A DNA stretch of 64,000 nucleotides from Chlamydomonas reinhardtii (lineage: Eukaryota; Chlorophyta; Chlorophyceae; Chlamydomonadales; Chlamydomonadaceae). The notes beneath the pieces were generated by a model that searched no databases, was not told where the DNA came from, and saw nothing but the letters and a program-made list of their open reading frames with translations. The stretch lies in contig NC_057009.1 in assembly GCF_000002595.2 (NCBI RefSeq), positions 248,001-312,000 on the forward strand, given 5' to 3'. The position numbers were made by a program, and so were the translations under genes. The stretch's first letter is position 1. Every line of letters begins with the position of its first letter. This document shows, piece by piece, positions 11,356-22,574 of the stretch.

Positions 11356-12216
11356 CTTGTCCTGTTGTCCAAACCGCTTCTGCCGCGACTACCAGCCACT
11401 CGCCCATGTCTTGGCGTCGCAAGTTTGGTTGTTGGGTGTTGCCGTCACGTCGTCAGGTACCAGTAGTGCCATGGCCGCATGGGTCTCATGGAGCCAACAG
11501 CCTCGGGCGTCGCCATGGCGCGGGAGGCCCCACAGCAGGTGCCGGCGGCGGAGCACGCCTGCACGCGCCCGGTTTACAACTCCCGACTCCACAGCGGCCG
11601 AGGCCGCGTCCATGCACGGTCCACAGCCGCGCGCCACTGCAACCCAGCCTCAGCGTCCACAGGCCCAGCAGCCGCCCAGGCAGGGCTGCACCACCACTCA
11701 GCCCCACAGCCGGATCCAGACGTGTACGGTACCGCGCTGACGGGGCACCATACCACAGCCCAGCCGCCACAGAGCGACCGTACATGTGCGCAACATCAGT
11801 ACGTGTGCAGGGCACCCCGCGCAGGCTAGCGTCCTGGAGCGCGCCACAAAGCCGTACCTCGAGGCACGAAACCTTCAGAAACTGGTGAATTGGCATATTA
11901 TGGCCTCATGCCGTTCGAGCCTGGATGCCTCATTCGCACCAACTCACATAACGCTACTGTATACTTTGTCCTACTTCGCTCCAGCCGCTCCGAAAGCCAC
12001 GTTAAAGGTAACTTTATTTCCATCCTGCCAGTGCATCGCTGCACCCACTGTGTCGGCCTGCACTGCCTGTCGCGATCTTGTCCTATTAGTGCAGGTAGGT
12101 GCAGGCGAACGGCGGCTGCACCCCTTCCCGGCCCCTGCCTCCGTCTCACGCTCAACACCGCACATACCGTAACAGTACATCTCAGGCGCATGCAGGCGTC
12201 ATGCCCACACACTGCC

Positions 12217-12221
12217 TTACA
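12217..12221 (-). terminator. Candidate TGTAA poly(A) signal of MSH1
   Basis: TGTAA on the minus strand about 250 nt downstream of the MSH1 stop codon. Confidence 0.45.
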
Positions 12222-12472
12222 CGCAGCCCGACCCCATCCGTGCGCATGCTGGCTGCCGCGTGGGCGCTGCCCGGACTGCAGCCGCCGCCGCTGTCTGGGC
12301 GGCCGCCGCGGCGGGAACCCGGGCGGTGAGGGAACAGCGCCCGCACATGGCCGCACACGGCCGCCTGCAGCTCCACACACGGCCGCCCGCAGCCGTACAC
12401 CCGCACAGGCCCGCTCACGGCCGGTGTGCGCCCGCTGACGTGCGGAGGCACACATGCCAGCCTTGTCCGCGC

Positions 12473-15400
12473 CTACTCGGCCTTACGCTTGCTGGGGCCC
12501 TGCGCCTTGCGAGTACGGCGGCGCGGCGCTGGGCCCTCCTCCCGCTCCTCCTCCCGCTCCTGCTCGGGCGCCTCCTCCCGCTCCTGCTCTGGCGCTTGCT
12601 CCTTCTTCCGCTGCCGCGGCAGGCTGGGGTTGTGCCTGAGGCTGCGCGCCCTGTCGTGGTCCGAGCTGAGCGCCCAGCCCGCCGCCGCCACCCGCCGGAT
12701 GAGTGCGGCCTCGATGTCCTTGGCGGCGCTGCTGCCGCCCGCCTCGCTGGGCACCAGGCAGTACACGGCGCGCAGGCTGGTGTGCACGCGCGCGCCGCGG
12801 GAGCCTGCACGCGGAGGGGAGCGAAGGCGCAGGGGTGGGGGGTCAGCGATGTGGGTTAGCGGGGGGGGGGGTGAAGAAGAGGTCCGCAGGAGGCGAGTGG
12901 GGGTGCGGGGCAGCTGGATGGCCCAACAAGTCGGCCCGGAGGAGGTGGGTGGGTGGAGCTGGGCGGGAGGAGACCACTGCGCGCGCACCAAGCCGCAGCA
13001 GCGCCCCGCGCGACTGCCACGCACGCCGGTTTGCCATGCTTCCGTCCCTGCTACCCGTCTCCCCCCTCCCCCTCCCCCTCCCGCTCACCGGGCACGGTCA
13101 GCGACTTGTTGGCCGCCTTGCGCTCCCGCGTCTCCCTGCTGCGGTGCTCCTTCACGCGGACCCTGACGTCGTCCGACTCGCCCACATACAGCTGCCCGTC
13201 CCACTGCCTGCAGGGAGGGCAGCGGCGGCAGGTGTGTGTGGGGTGGTGGTGGTGATGGAGAGTATTAGGCGGAGACAGTGATAAACAGGCGCAGCGTTAC
13301 ACGTACTCAGTAACAGGCAGGGAGGGGGCCATGTTCACAACCGGTAGGTACAGGTACAGGTGCACATGCCAGCTGTACCGGACCAGCCCCGCCAGCGCGC
13401 CCTTTGCCCTACGCCCCGCCCCGCCCCCGCCCCGCCCCGCCCCGCCCCGCCCCGCCAGCGCGCCCTATGCCCTACGCCCCACCCCGCTCCTCGCCCCGCT
13501 CCTCGCCCCGCCCCGCTCCTCGCCCCGCCCCGGCGCTCACCGCAGGACATACACCGCCGACTGCCCGCTGTGCCCCGGCGCCGGCACCAGGTCCGCGTCC
13601 ACCCAGTGTATGTGGCCTGGGGATGTGGGGGTGGGAGGGAGGGACAGCGCAGCAGGGTGACGAGGAGGGCGAGGGAGTGTAAGGCCACCGATTGCTGGGT
13701 CCGCCGTGTCTGCTGCTGCGTGCGTGTAGTAAACCAAGCGCACGGTGAGTGGGACGCAGCATGTGCCCCCTGTGCCCCCCTGTGCCCCCTGTGTCAGCCG
13801 CCTGGCTCCGGTGTGCCGTGTCTGCAGCCCTGTGGCTCTGTGGCTTTGTGCGGCGGCTCACCTATCTCCGCCTCCAGGGCCTCGCCGCCGCTGGCCACTC
13901 GCGCCGCCGCCACCGCCTCCCGCACCAGGTGGCGCAGGTCGCGGCCCACGAGCAGCAGCACCGAGTCAGCTTCCTAGGGGAGGCCGAAAGAGAGGGCGCA
14001 AAGGGCGTGAAGAGCGAGAGGAGAGGGCGGGAGGCCGGTAAGTGGGGCAAAGGATAAGCGGGACGGGGTAGCGGGCAGGGCGGGGTAGCGGGCAGGTCGG
14101 GCTGTGGCCCGCCCGGTGCAGGTGCGCCGCCGACTCCCCTCGGCCCCCTCCACCACCTGACCACCACCACCAGGCCGGACCGGACACACCTGCGGAGACA
14201 CCGCCCCACGTCCCGTCGTGCCCGCCTCCGGCCCTGCCGGCACCGCTGCTGGGGCCGCCTCCGCCGCGGCGCCGACGGCAGCCGCCGCCCCCGCCGCCCC
14301 CGCCTCCGTTGCCGGCCACGTCTCCTCGGCGGCCGGCCAGGCGGGCGCGCTGGGCTCCTCCTGCTCCTGCTGCCCCTGCCCCTGCTGCCCCTGGCTGCTG
14401 CTGGCCGCGCTGCTGCTGCCGCTGTGGCGCACCACCAGCGGCGCCTCCGCCCACTCGGCCGCTTCCTCCTGCAGGGCCGCCTCCACGGGCGTGCCGGGCT
14501 CGCCCACACGCCGCACAGGCGGCCAGCAGCTCTGCGCCGCCGCCGCGCCCACAGCCGCCTCGCCAGCCGCGCCCACAGCCGCGCCGGCGCTGGCTCCGTG
14601 GGTCGGCTGCAGCGGCTGCAGCTGCTGGGGGTGGTGTTGTGCGCTGTAGGCGGCGGCGCGGGCGGCCGTCATCATCCCGCCCAGCACCACCTCGTGTGCC
14701 GCCGCCGCCGCCAGCACCTCGCGCTGCAGCCCGCAGTCCGCCGCCACCTGCAGGGCCAGGCTGCGCAGGCACACCTGCCCCTCCACCACCCGCCGGGTGG
14801 GCCGCAGCACCTCCACACCGGCACCACCGGCACCACCGGCACCACCGGCACACGGCTCGGGCCGCACCTCCATGGCCCAGAACTGCAGCCTGCGCTGCTG
14901 CTCCAGCGGCCGCAGCAGGTAGACCAGGTCGTGCAGGTGCGTGGCGAACACGCCCGCCGCCCCCGCCGCCACCAGGTCCTCCACCACCGCGGCCGCCAGC
15001 GCGCTGCCCGCCACCACCTCCGTGCCCTTGCCCAGCTCGTCCAGCAGCACCAGGCTGCTGCTGCGCTCGCGCCGCGACACAGCCAGCGTGTTGCTGAGGG
15101 CGTAGAGGCGGGGGGGGGATTACACTCATGATCAGTTAAGAAAGTGGTAGACGGGGGAAGGGTGTTGGCCGTTCATGGAGGACGGAGTGATTAAAGCACT
15201 CCGGGGAAGGGACGGAACCCATGCAGGGTTGGGTGGCTTGGGTGGGACAGCTCACGTTCCTCCCCCTTGTACTCTCCTGTGGCCTCGGCCCCACGCCTCG
15301 GCCCTGCCCCTGCCCGCCTTCCCATGCTGTCCCCGCTGCCCGGCTCTGCCCCTCGTCCCAGCCCCCTACTGCCCCCCCCCTCCCCCCCGCCGCCACTCAC

Positions 15401-16698
15401 GCCGTGTCCTCCATCTCCACTGCAAACGCGCTCTTGCCCTCCATGGGCGAGTCCCCGCTGAAGTTGCGCAGGCTGAGGGCCCGCAGCCACGTGGCAGACA
15501 GCGCCAGGCGCAGGCCGGACCCGGAGGAGGCGGAGGCGGAGGTCGGGTTGGGCGGGTATCCGTGCCCGTGCCCCGCCGGCACCGCCAGGCCGCACACGGA
15601 CAGCAGCGCGGCGGCCGCCACACTGCGCAGCACAGTGGACTTGCCTGCGCAGTGTGTGTGTGTGGGGGGGGGTGGCAGGCGTGGCGGGGCGGGGCGGGCG
15701 TGGAGGAGGGGAGGGAGGGAGGCCGACGGAGGCCGACGGAGGCAGGGAGGCAGGGAGGGCACGCACACGCAGTCCAGGGGAGCCTGCTGCGACACGTCGC
15801 CCCGCACGCCGCATGCCCCCCGGGGCCCATTCCCCCCTCCCAGCCAAACACGCCCCACGCCCCACGCCCCCGCCCCCGCACTCCCAAGCATGCTACGCAG
15901 CACCTGCACCCCGCCCCCGCCCCCGTACACGCCCGCCACCCACCCGCCATGTTGGGCCCGGTCAGCAGCGCCAGACGGCCCGCCTCGCAGCGCACGTCGT
16001 TGCGCACCGCCTCCCGCGGGTCCATCCAGTACGGCCACAGCCCCGGCAGCCGCAGGTCCACCCGCCGGCCCGGGCAGCAGCCGGCGGCGGGGCTGCCGGG
16101 CGGAGCCAGCGTGTGCGCCCGCGGCATGTCGGGCCTGTGTGCGTGCGTTGGGGCAAACAGGCAGACACGGCGGTGTGCGGGCTGTAACAACCATTCCACC
16201 ACACTGCCGCCGAAGCGGGTGGTGTCCTTGAAAGCCGGGAGGCTACAGACACGATCATAGCCATCGCTAGATACACATACCCAGTCGCGCAGCACACAGC
16301 TTCTGCCCCTGAGCAAGCCCGCATTCCCTTGACACAGCCCGCACTCACTCCCGAGCCCGCAACTGCCCGCCCCCCATGCGACTGTTTCCTTACGGGATTG
16401 GTTCAACGTTAACCCCCTGCATCACTGCCTTCCCGCCCCCCAAGCCCGCACCCCCGCTTCCCCCCGCTCACCAGTTCCACCCCGCCTGCTTGGCCCGCAC
16501 CACGTGTGCGGCCAGCGCCGCGAAGGCCACCGCCAGCTCGTTGGCGGCCAGCAGCGCCACCAGGTGGCCGCCGGGGCCCGAGTGCAGGTCGCGACACAGG
16601 TCACGGAGCAGGCGCCGGGACTGCAAGGCCGAGACGGCGGAGGGAAACAGGGCATATGAACAGCCCAGGAAAAAGGGCGATGCCTATGCCTGTGCCTA

Positions 16699-16746
<48 letters not shown>

Positions 16747-16775
16747 CGCCTGTGCCCGCGCCTGCGCCTGCGCCT

Positions 16776-16824
<49 letters not shown>

Positions 16825-19800
16825 CGTCTGTGCCTGCGTCTGAGCCTGTGCCTGTGCGGACAGTACCCCCCCCCCCCGCTCCTCGCCGCAATCGCCCCCC
16901 CCCTCGGTTGGCTTGCTTCTGGGTTCTGGAACTAACTATCCCTCCTCCTCTCCCTCCCTGTCCTTCTCCCCCGCCCCCCCGTCTCTTGCCCCCGCACCTC
17001 CTTGTCCGCCGCCTCCACCGCCTCCACGTAGGCCAGGGTGGCGGCCTGCACCGCGCGGCTGGTCCAGCGGTCCGCCTCGGGCCGCCCCTTGCGGTTCAGC
17101 GGCCGCACCAGCTCCAGCCCGCCGGCAGTGCGCACCTGCTCCTGCGCGTTGCGCTCGGCGGCACCCGTCAGCTGCGGAGGCGGCAGCGGGGAACGAGCGG
17201 CGGCACAGGGTGACCGGGTGACAGGGAATGAGGGTTGTGCAAGGATGAGGCGGCCGCGCACGTGTACACGCCCGGGTGCCGCCAGCGCAGGAGGAGATGG
17301 CGTTGCACTGCGCACCTGCCGTGGTCCGACCGGCAGCGAGCAGCCCGCCAGCCAGACTGCGAGCCCGTGATTCCACCCGACCCGCCCCGCCCGCCCTGCC
17401 CGCACGCACCCGCTTGCCTCCAGCTCCCACCAGCCGCACCCACACCGCGTCGTCGTGCGGCGCCAGTCGGACCTCCGCCGCCACCCGCGCCTTCTCCATC
17501 GCCGCCGCCAGCACCAGCAGCTCGGACACAAGGGCCGCGCGCCGCGACTCCACCTGCAGGAGGCAGGGAGGGCGGGGGGCGCGTAAGCAGGAGCACGGGG
17601 ACCAATGTCACACGCGCGCGCGTGTTGTATCAGGTGCTGGGTCGGCCTCCCCGGCCCCCTGCTGCCCTCCCCCCCTCCCCTGCTGGCCCACCTGGCTCGC
17701 CTGCACCCGCATGCACTGCGGCCGCACCGCCAGCCGGTACCGCTCCAGCCGCCCCACCAGCCGCCCCACCTCCCACAGCGCGTCAGCAGCCAGGCGCGCG
17801 CCCGGAGCCCCCGGCGGCGGCAGGAAGGGCTGCAGCGCGGCGGGCAGCTGCAGCTGGGGGAGGCCGCCCGCACCCAACACCACCGGCCTGCAGGGAGGAG
17901 CGCAGGTCCGGGACGCACGAGAGTATGTGAGCAAGTGAGCATGAGGGCTGCCTGTCAGTCCGTCAAACAGTCCGTCAAACAGTGCGTACCTGCGGATGCT
18001 GAGTGAGCTCACAGCAGCCAGGTAGCGCGACCCCAAGCTGGAGCCCCAGCCTCCGCGTCCTGACCTCCGCGTCCTGACCGCCACGTCCTGACCTCCACGT
18101 CCCCCCACACTCCTCCGCATCTCACCTGGCCGGCGCTACTTCCGCTGCCTCGCCCTCACCCTCATCCTCATCCCGACTGCCGGTGGGGCTGCCGCCCGCC
18201 GCCTCCGCCATGCCGCCCAGGGCCGCCAGCTCCGCCGCCTGCGGCACCACCGCGGCAATGGCCTCCGCCGCCGCCCGGCACTTGTTCGCCAGCTCCTGCG
18301 GCGGCACCTCGGCCCAGGCGGTGCCGCCGCGTGCGTCCAGCGACCAGCGCAGCACGCCCAGCAGCGCGCAGTGCATCTCAGCCATGGCGGGGCCGGGCAG
18401 CACCAGCAGGTCCACCACACGTGTCAGCATCACTGCGGGGCAGGCATTACCGTGGCGGTGGCACACAGGAGGTGGGGACAGGAAGGGGCCCAGACGGGGC
18501 TCCGCGAGCGGCGGCGGCGGTGCCGGCGGTCCCAACCCCACCGCCTCGCCTCGCCTCCCCCTGACGCCCTACCGTGCATCTCCCGCAGTGTGTTGTGCCC
18601 CGCCACGCCCGTCTGCAGCAGCGCGATGATGCGCGGCCCGGCAATGGACGTGACCATCACAGGCAGCGCGGGCGCCCCAGGACCGGGCGCCGCCAGGTGT
18701 CCACACACCACCCGGATGTCCTCAGCGGCGGTGGGCGGCGGCGGCAGCAGCAGCAGCAGCCGGAACCAGTCCCGCACAGCCGCCGGCACGCCGTCACCCA
18801 GGGCCGCCGCCAGCAGCGACGGCACGCCGCGCGCCCCGCCCAGCCCCAGCTGCGTCACTGTGGACAGCGACGGCGGCAGCGGGGCCGGCGCCACACCGCC
18901 GTCGTCGGCTGGCAGGGCCGAGCCACCCACGGACAACTGCAGTCGCGGCGAGGGGGTGGTTGAGGGCGCAGTAAGGCCGTCTGCAGACCCTCGTTGCACT
19001 GCATGATCAAGATGCATGATCATTCAAATGCCACACAGGAGCCGCACATGCGCCAACCACACGCGCCACGGCCGCAGGGCCCCTCGGCCGCCGCACCTTC
19101 ATGCAGTCGCTGGTGGTCCGGTCCAGCCCCAGCTGCCGGCACAGCGTGGCCACAAAGCCGCCCACGTCGGGGCCGGCCACGCCCTCCCAGGCCTCGCTGC
19201 TGCCGGCCACTCCGCCGCCGCCACCACTGCGCGCAGCTGCCACCGCCGCCGCTGCTGCCGCTGCCGCGGCGCGGACTCCAGCGGGCGGCGGCGCGGACTT
19301 GAACTCGGCCACTGTGACGCCGAGCTGTGAGGCCAGCTCGCGGGCCAGAGACTGCGGGGAAGCACACCGGAGCGAGGGGGGGGAGAGGAGAGGGGCACGT
19401 AATGCTGGCCTCCTCCAGGTTTGCTTAGCACAGCCACAGCCCCGGAGCACAGTGACGCCCACGTGCCCTGCTCGCCATAGCAGCACACCCGGCCGGCAGC
19501 AGCAGCCTCAGCTCACCCCCACATACCCAGCATCCCGCCCGCCCGCAGCAGCCTCAGCTCATCCCCAGCATCCCGCCCGCACCGCCCGCACGCACCGCCC
19601 TCCTGCCTCCCGCCGCCGCCTGCTGTCTCTCCCTCTCCGCCACGCTGGTGTGCAGGTACAGCGGCTGCGCCAGGCCCGTGGCGTGCAGCTGCGCCGCCAG
19701 CGCCTCCGCGCCCAGCAGCGCCGTCACGTCCAGCCGGTTGCGGGCGGCGCAGTAGCGGAACAGCCGGTAGCCGTCGCCGCTGGGCACAGACACGCCTGGG

Positions 19801-21887
19801 GGCCAGGCGGGAGAGGGCGGAGCGGGCAGGCGGGCATGACCGCATGGGGGTGGGAGGTAGACACCGCAAGCGGGTGGGCGATGGCGCAGCGAGGAACATG
19901 CCGCTGCCGGCGTCGCATCAGCCACTTGCGCGTGTACGTGTACGTGCACGTGCACGTGCATGCGCCGACGCCACCACCTAGGTTGACCGCCACCACTCCA
20001 TGAATGTGCATGTGTACATGTCCGTACTCGCACTGTTCCATGCTGTCGCCACCCACTCCGTTCTGTGCCACCATGTCACACACGCCGCAACAGCCCAAAG
20101 CGCACCCCCCCTTCCCGTGCCCCTGCCTTGTGCCTGTTGTTCCCTGCTGGGAAGGCGAGACCAACCCGTCCCCCACACGCAACACCACACACACACACGC
20201 ACACACACACATACCCCCCCCACACACACACACACGCGCACCTGTGATGGGCCTGGGCAGCGGCGTGTCGTCCACCGCCACGGCCTCATCCTCCACGTCC
20301 CCAAACAGGTAGTAGGGGCTGGAGGCGCTCACCAGCGGCATCAGCTGCCGCACCTTGGTGGGCAGCGCGCTGAAGCCGCCGCCCGCCCGGCCGGAGCCCC
20401 GGGCCAGGTCGCCCACCTCCTCCACTATGGCCTGTGTGGTGGCGGGCGGTCGGGTGGGCGGCCAGGTGGGCGGGTGGGGACATGCGGCGGGAGACAGCGG
20501 GCGGGCCTTGGAGTATCCAGGGCAATGGGATGCGCGATTGCCGTAAGCGCCAGGGGTGCGCGAGGCCGGGGTCCACACAGGAGATGCCACGACGCACCCA
20601 GCCACCCGCCCCGCCCCTCGCGCCGCCTGCGTGTCGGTCTCACCACCACGAACCCGGCTCCTATGAGCCTGTTGAGCTGCTGCCTGAGCGTGCTGGGCGC
20701 CTTGGGGAAGCCGGCCTTGGCCACGCCCGACAGCGGCGTCATGGGGTTGAGGCCGCAGTGCTGGCACAGCACCAGCGCGTCGAAACCCACTGCCTGCAGG
20801 GGCGCGGTGCGGGAGGGGTGGGACGGGTGGGGGAGGGGAGGTGGGGAGGGAGGTGGGGACGGAGGTGGTGAGCAGGCGCGCATACAGGGAGCAGGGGCAG
20901 GGCACGGGCGGTCAGGGGCTGTCAAGGGGCAGATTGATGGATGTGCCTGCGGTGCAGTGGTGTGCGACTTGGCTGGAGACACGCGCGGGCAGCAGCCTGC
21001 ACCGCGGTATCCAGGACTCCCAGCCCGCACAGATCCCACCCACCCACATCCCCATCCCACCCACGCGTGTGCTCACCTCGTAGAAGTCACCAATCTGCAT
21101 GCGGTGCAGCGCGGCACAGCGTGGAGTGCCGTCGGTGTATGCCACGTAGAGACATGTGCGGACAGGGGACAGAGGACAGGGGCGGGCCGCAGCGACTGAG
21201 GAGCGGTAAAATGAACTCGGAAACCAGGACACGCCGTGTGTGGTATACTGCCCCCACCCTCTTCCACACCCTCGCCCGCCCTTCGACGGCGGCTGTATGG
21301 GTGAATGCTGACTCACCCGTACCAGCACCACCGCCGTGCTGTGTTTCTTCTTCGCGCTGAGGAACTCGCCGTAGCACTGTATGCGCGACTTGGCGCGGAG
21401 CTTGGCCAGCCCCAGGGGGTGCTCCCAGTCCAGGGAGCCCAGCAGCCCGCTAAGCTCCGGCCTACGCCGCACCATGACATTACAATAGGCTTATAGCGAA
21501 TGCAGCGCGCCGAGCTCTGCATCGCAACGAGATAAAGAAAATCGGGCCGCTGCAGTCCGCGACGAGACCGACGCACTTTTCGATGGCAGCCATCTGCTTG
21601 CGCCAGTATTGGGAAGCTTCTGGCGTGATGGTATCATCGCCATGCGCTCTGGTTGCCGAGCAAAGCAGCCGGTAGACGGTCCCCCGACGGCTAATGCGCT
21701 GAGGGATCTCCCCGCCCAGCGCATACTTGCTAAGCGGTTTGTGAGGAGGCACTAGTGGTGTGCAGTAAGAAGGAGGTCTCGTCACCGCGTGCTGGGGTCT
21801 CTTGACGCTGAAAACCGCCGCGACCAGGTTTTGGCACCCGCGGGTCAACAAGGCCACCGGCCGCAGCGGCTGCACTCGTCTTAACAT
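12473..21887 (-). CDS. MSH1: MSH1: organellar MutS homologue with C-terminal GIY-YIG domain
   Basis: Twenty exons: 21577-21887, 21317-21461, 21077-21094, 20644-20793, 20242-20431, 19596-19795, 19097-19351, 18573-18936, 18126-18432, 17692-17887, 17410-17553, 16998-17171, 16472-16620, 15944-16134, 15401-15644, 14190-15093, 13862-13973, 13541-13616, 13089-13207 and 12473-12804. They sum to 4581 nt, or 1526 residues, against about 1100 in land-plant MSH1. An Arg-rich, acid-poor start ([17 protein letters not shown]) looks like an organelle transit peptide. MutS domain I carries IGDFYEAVGFDA with the Phe-x-Glu mismatch-reading motif. The ATPase has Walker A TGPNMAGKST, Walker [14 protein letters not shown] and ATHLHDL. 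A GIY-YIG-like domain follows ([23 protein letters not shown]), the hallmark of plant MSH1. The last residues are Glu/Arg/Lys-rich. MSH1 suppresses recombination and mutation in organelle DNA; that role is inferred here. Ala-rich inserts account for the extra length. Confidence 0.93.
16683..16855. repeat. CCTGTG hexamer minisatellite in MSH1 intron 13
   Basis: About 28 degenerate CCTGTG/CCTGCG units fill most of the intron between the exons at 16472 and 16998. Confidence 0.9.
21077..21094 (-). other. MSH1: 18-nt MSH1 microexon encoding IGDFYE
   Basis: The acceptor GCATGCAG and donor GTGAGC enclose exactly six codons, in frame between VVLVR and AVGFDALV. The hexapeptide contains Phe-x-Glu, the residues that stack on and contact the mismatched base in MutS proteins. 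Skipping it keeps the frame but removes the mismatch reader. Confidence 0.8.
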
Positions 21888-22574
21888 GTTTTGGTGGTCT
21901 ACATAATGGTGTTTGTGTCAGATGTGGGTGCACAAGGTTGCGGTATGGCGCCTTGAAAGCGGCAACGGCTTTGAAGCCGTCAGTAATAGATCCGGAACCC
22001 GCCGCACGATCAGCGTCCCCATTTCTTGTGTTCCTTACAACGGGCACGCATCATGGGCACGCCTGGCCCTTATAATACCTTTCGAATCTTCAGTAACCAG
22101 CTTGGTGAACCAACTTACTATCCGTTGGAAGTCCAGCAGGTAGCACGCCTTCCATAGCATACCAACAGTAACGCATGCCCCCCGCACTCGGAGCCACTGC
22201 CCCGCCCCTGGCCGTATCCAGGCCGTAATCACCACATCATACAGCGCAACCACCCTCGACAGCGGACTATTACTGCCCAACCGAACGGGGGCATCATGCA
22301 TCAATCAACACTCTTAAGCCCTGCATGACGGCAGTACCCCGTCACGAGACCTCCTGCCTGCTGCTCTGGAGCCGCGGGTGCCTGGCAGCACAAGCACATA
22401 CGGTACAATGAACTCTTTCTCCGACCGCTCCGACAGGACCCTACCGGACCCACTCTCAGACCAAAACTGTACACAAACCGCTCACCGCCTCACATCAACG
22501 CAAGAAAACCCCAGATCCTTCCCTAGGCGCCCCGCTGCTGCCCACCACCAGACTACGGTACTTGCGGCGCCCGC
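21888..22574. other. Intergenic: MSH1 promoter and METH 3' UTR
   Basis: A compact 0.7-kb interval between two minus-strand genes. It must hold the METH 3' UTR and the MSH1 promoter. No other gene was seen. Confidence 0.65.
22035..22039 (-). terminator. Candidate TGTAA poly(A) signal of METH
   Basis: TGTAA on the minus strand about 535 nt past the METH stop and about 150 nt before the MSH1 start. Confidence 0.45.

Larger units (their letters stand above)
10711..12472. other. Intergenic: CHLAMY1 C1 upstream region and MSH1 3' region
   Basis: No gene recognised. It contains the promoter of the C1 gene, a dispersed repeat with a GC hairpin near 11275-11355 and, to the right, the MSH1 3' UTR. 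Open frames here are short and not conserved with anything I know. Confidence 0.6.

Noticed and set aside
14309-15097. Plus-strand Pro/Arg-rich frame opposite the MSH1 ATPase exon
   Set aside because: Antisense shadow of the exon at 14190-15093, which carries Walker B and related MutS motifs.
16601-16891. Minus-strand Gly-Thr repeat frame
   Set aside because: Translation of the CCTGTG minisatellite in MSH1 intron 13.
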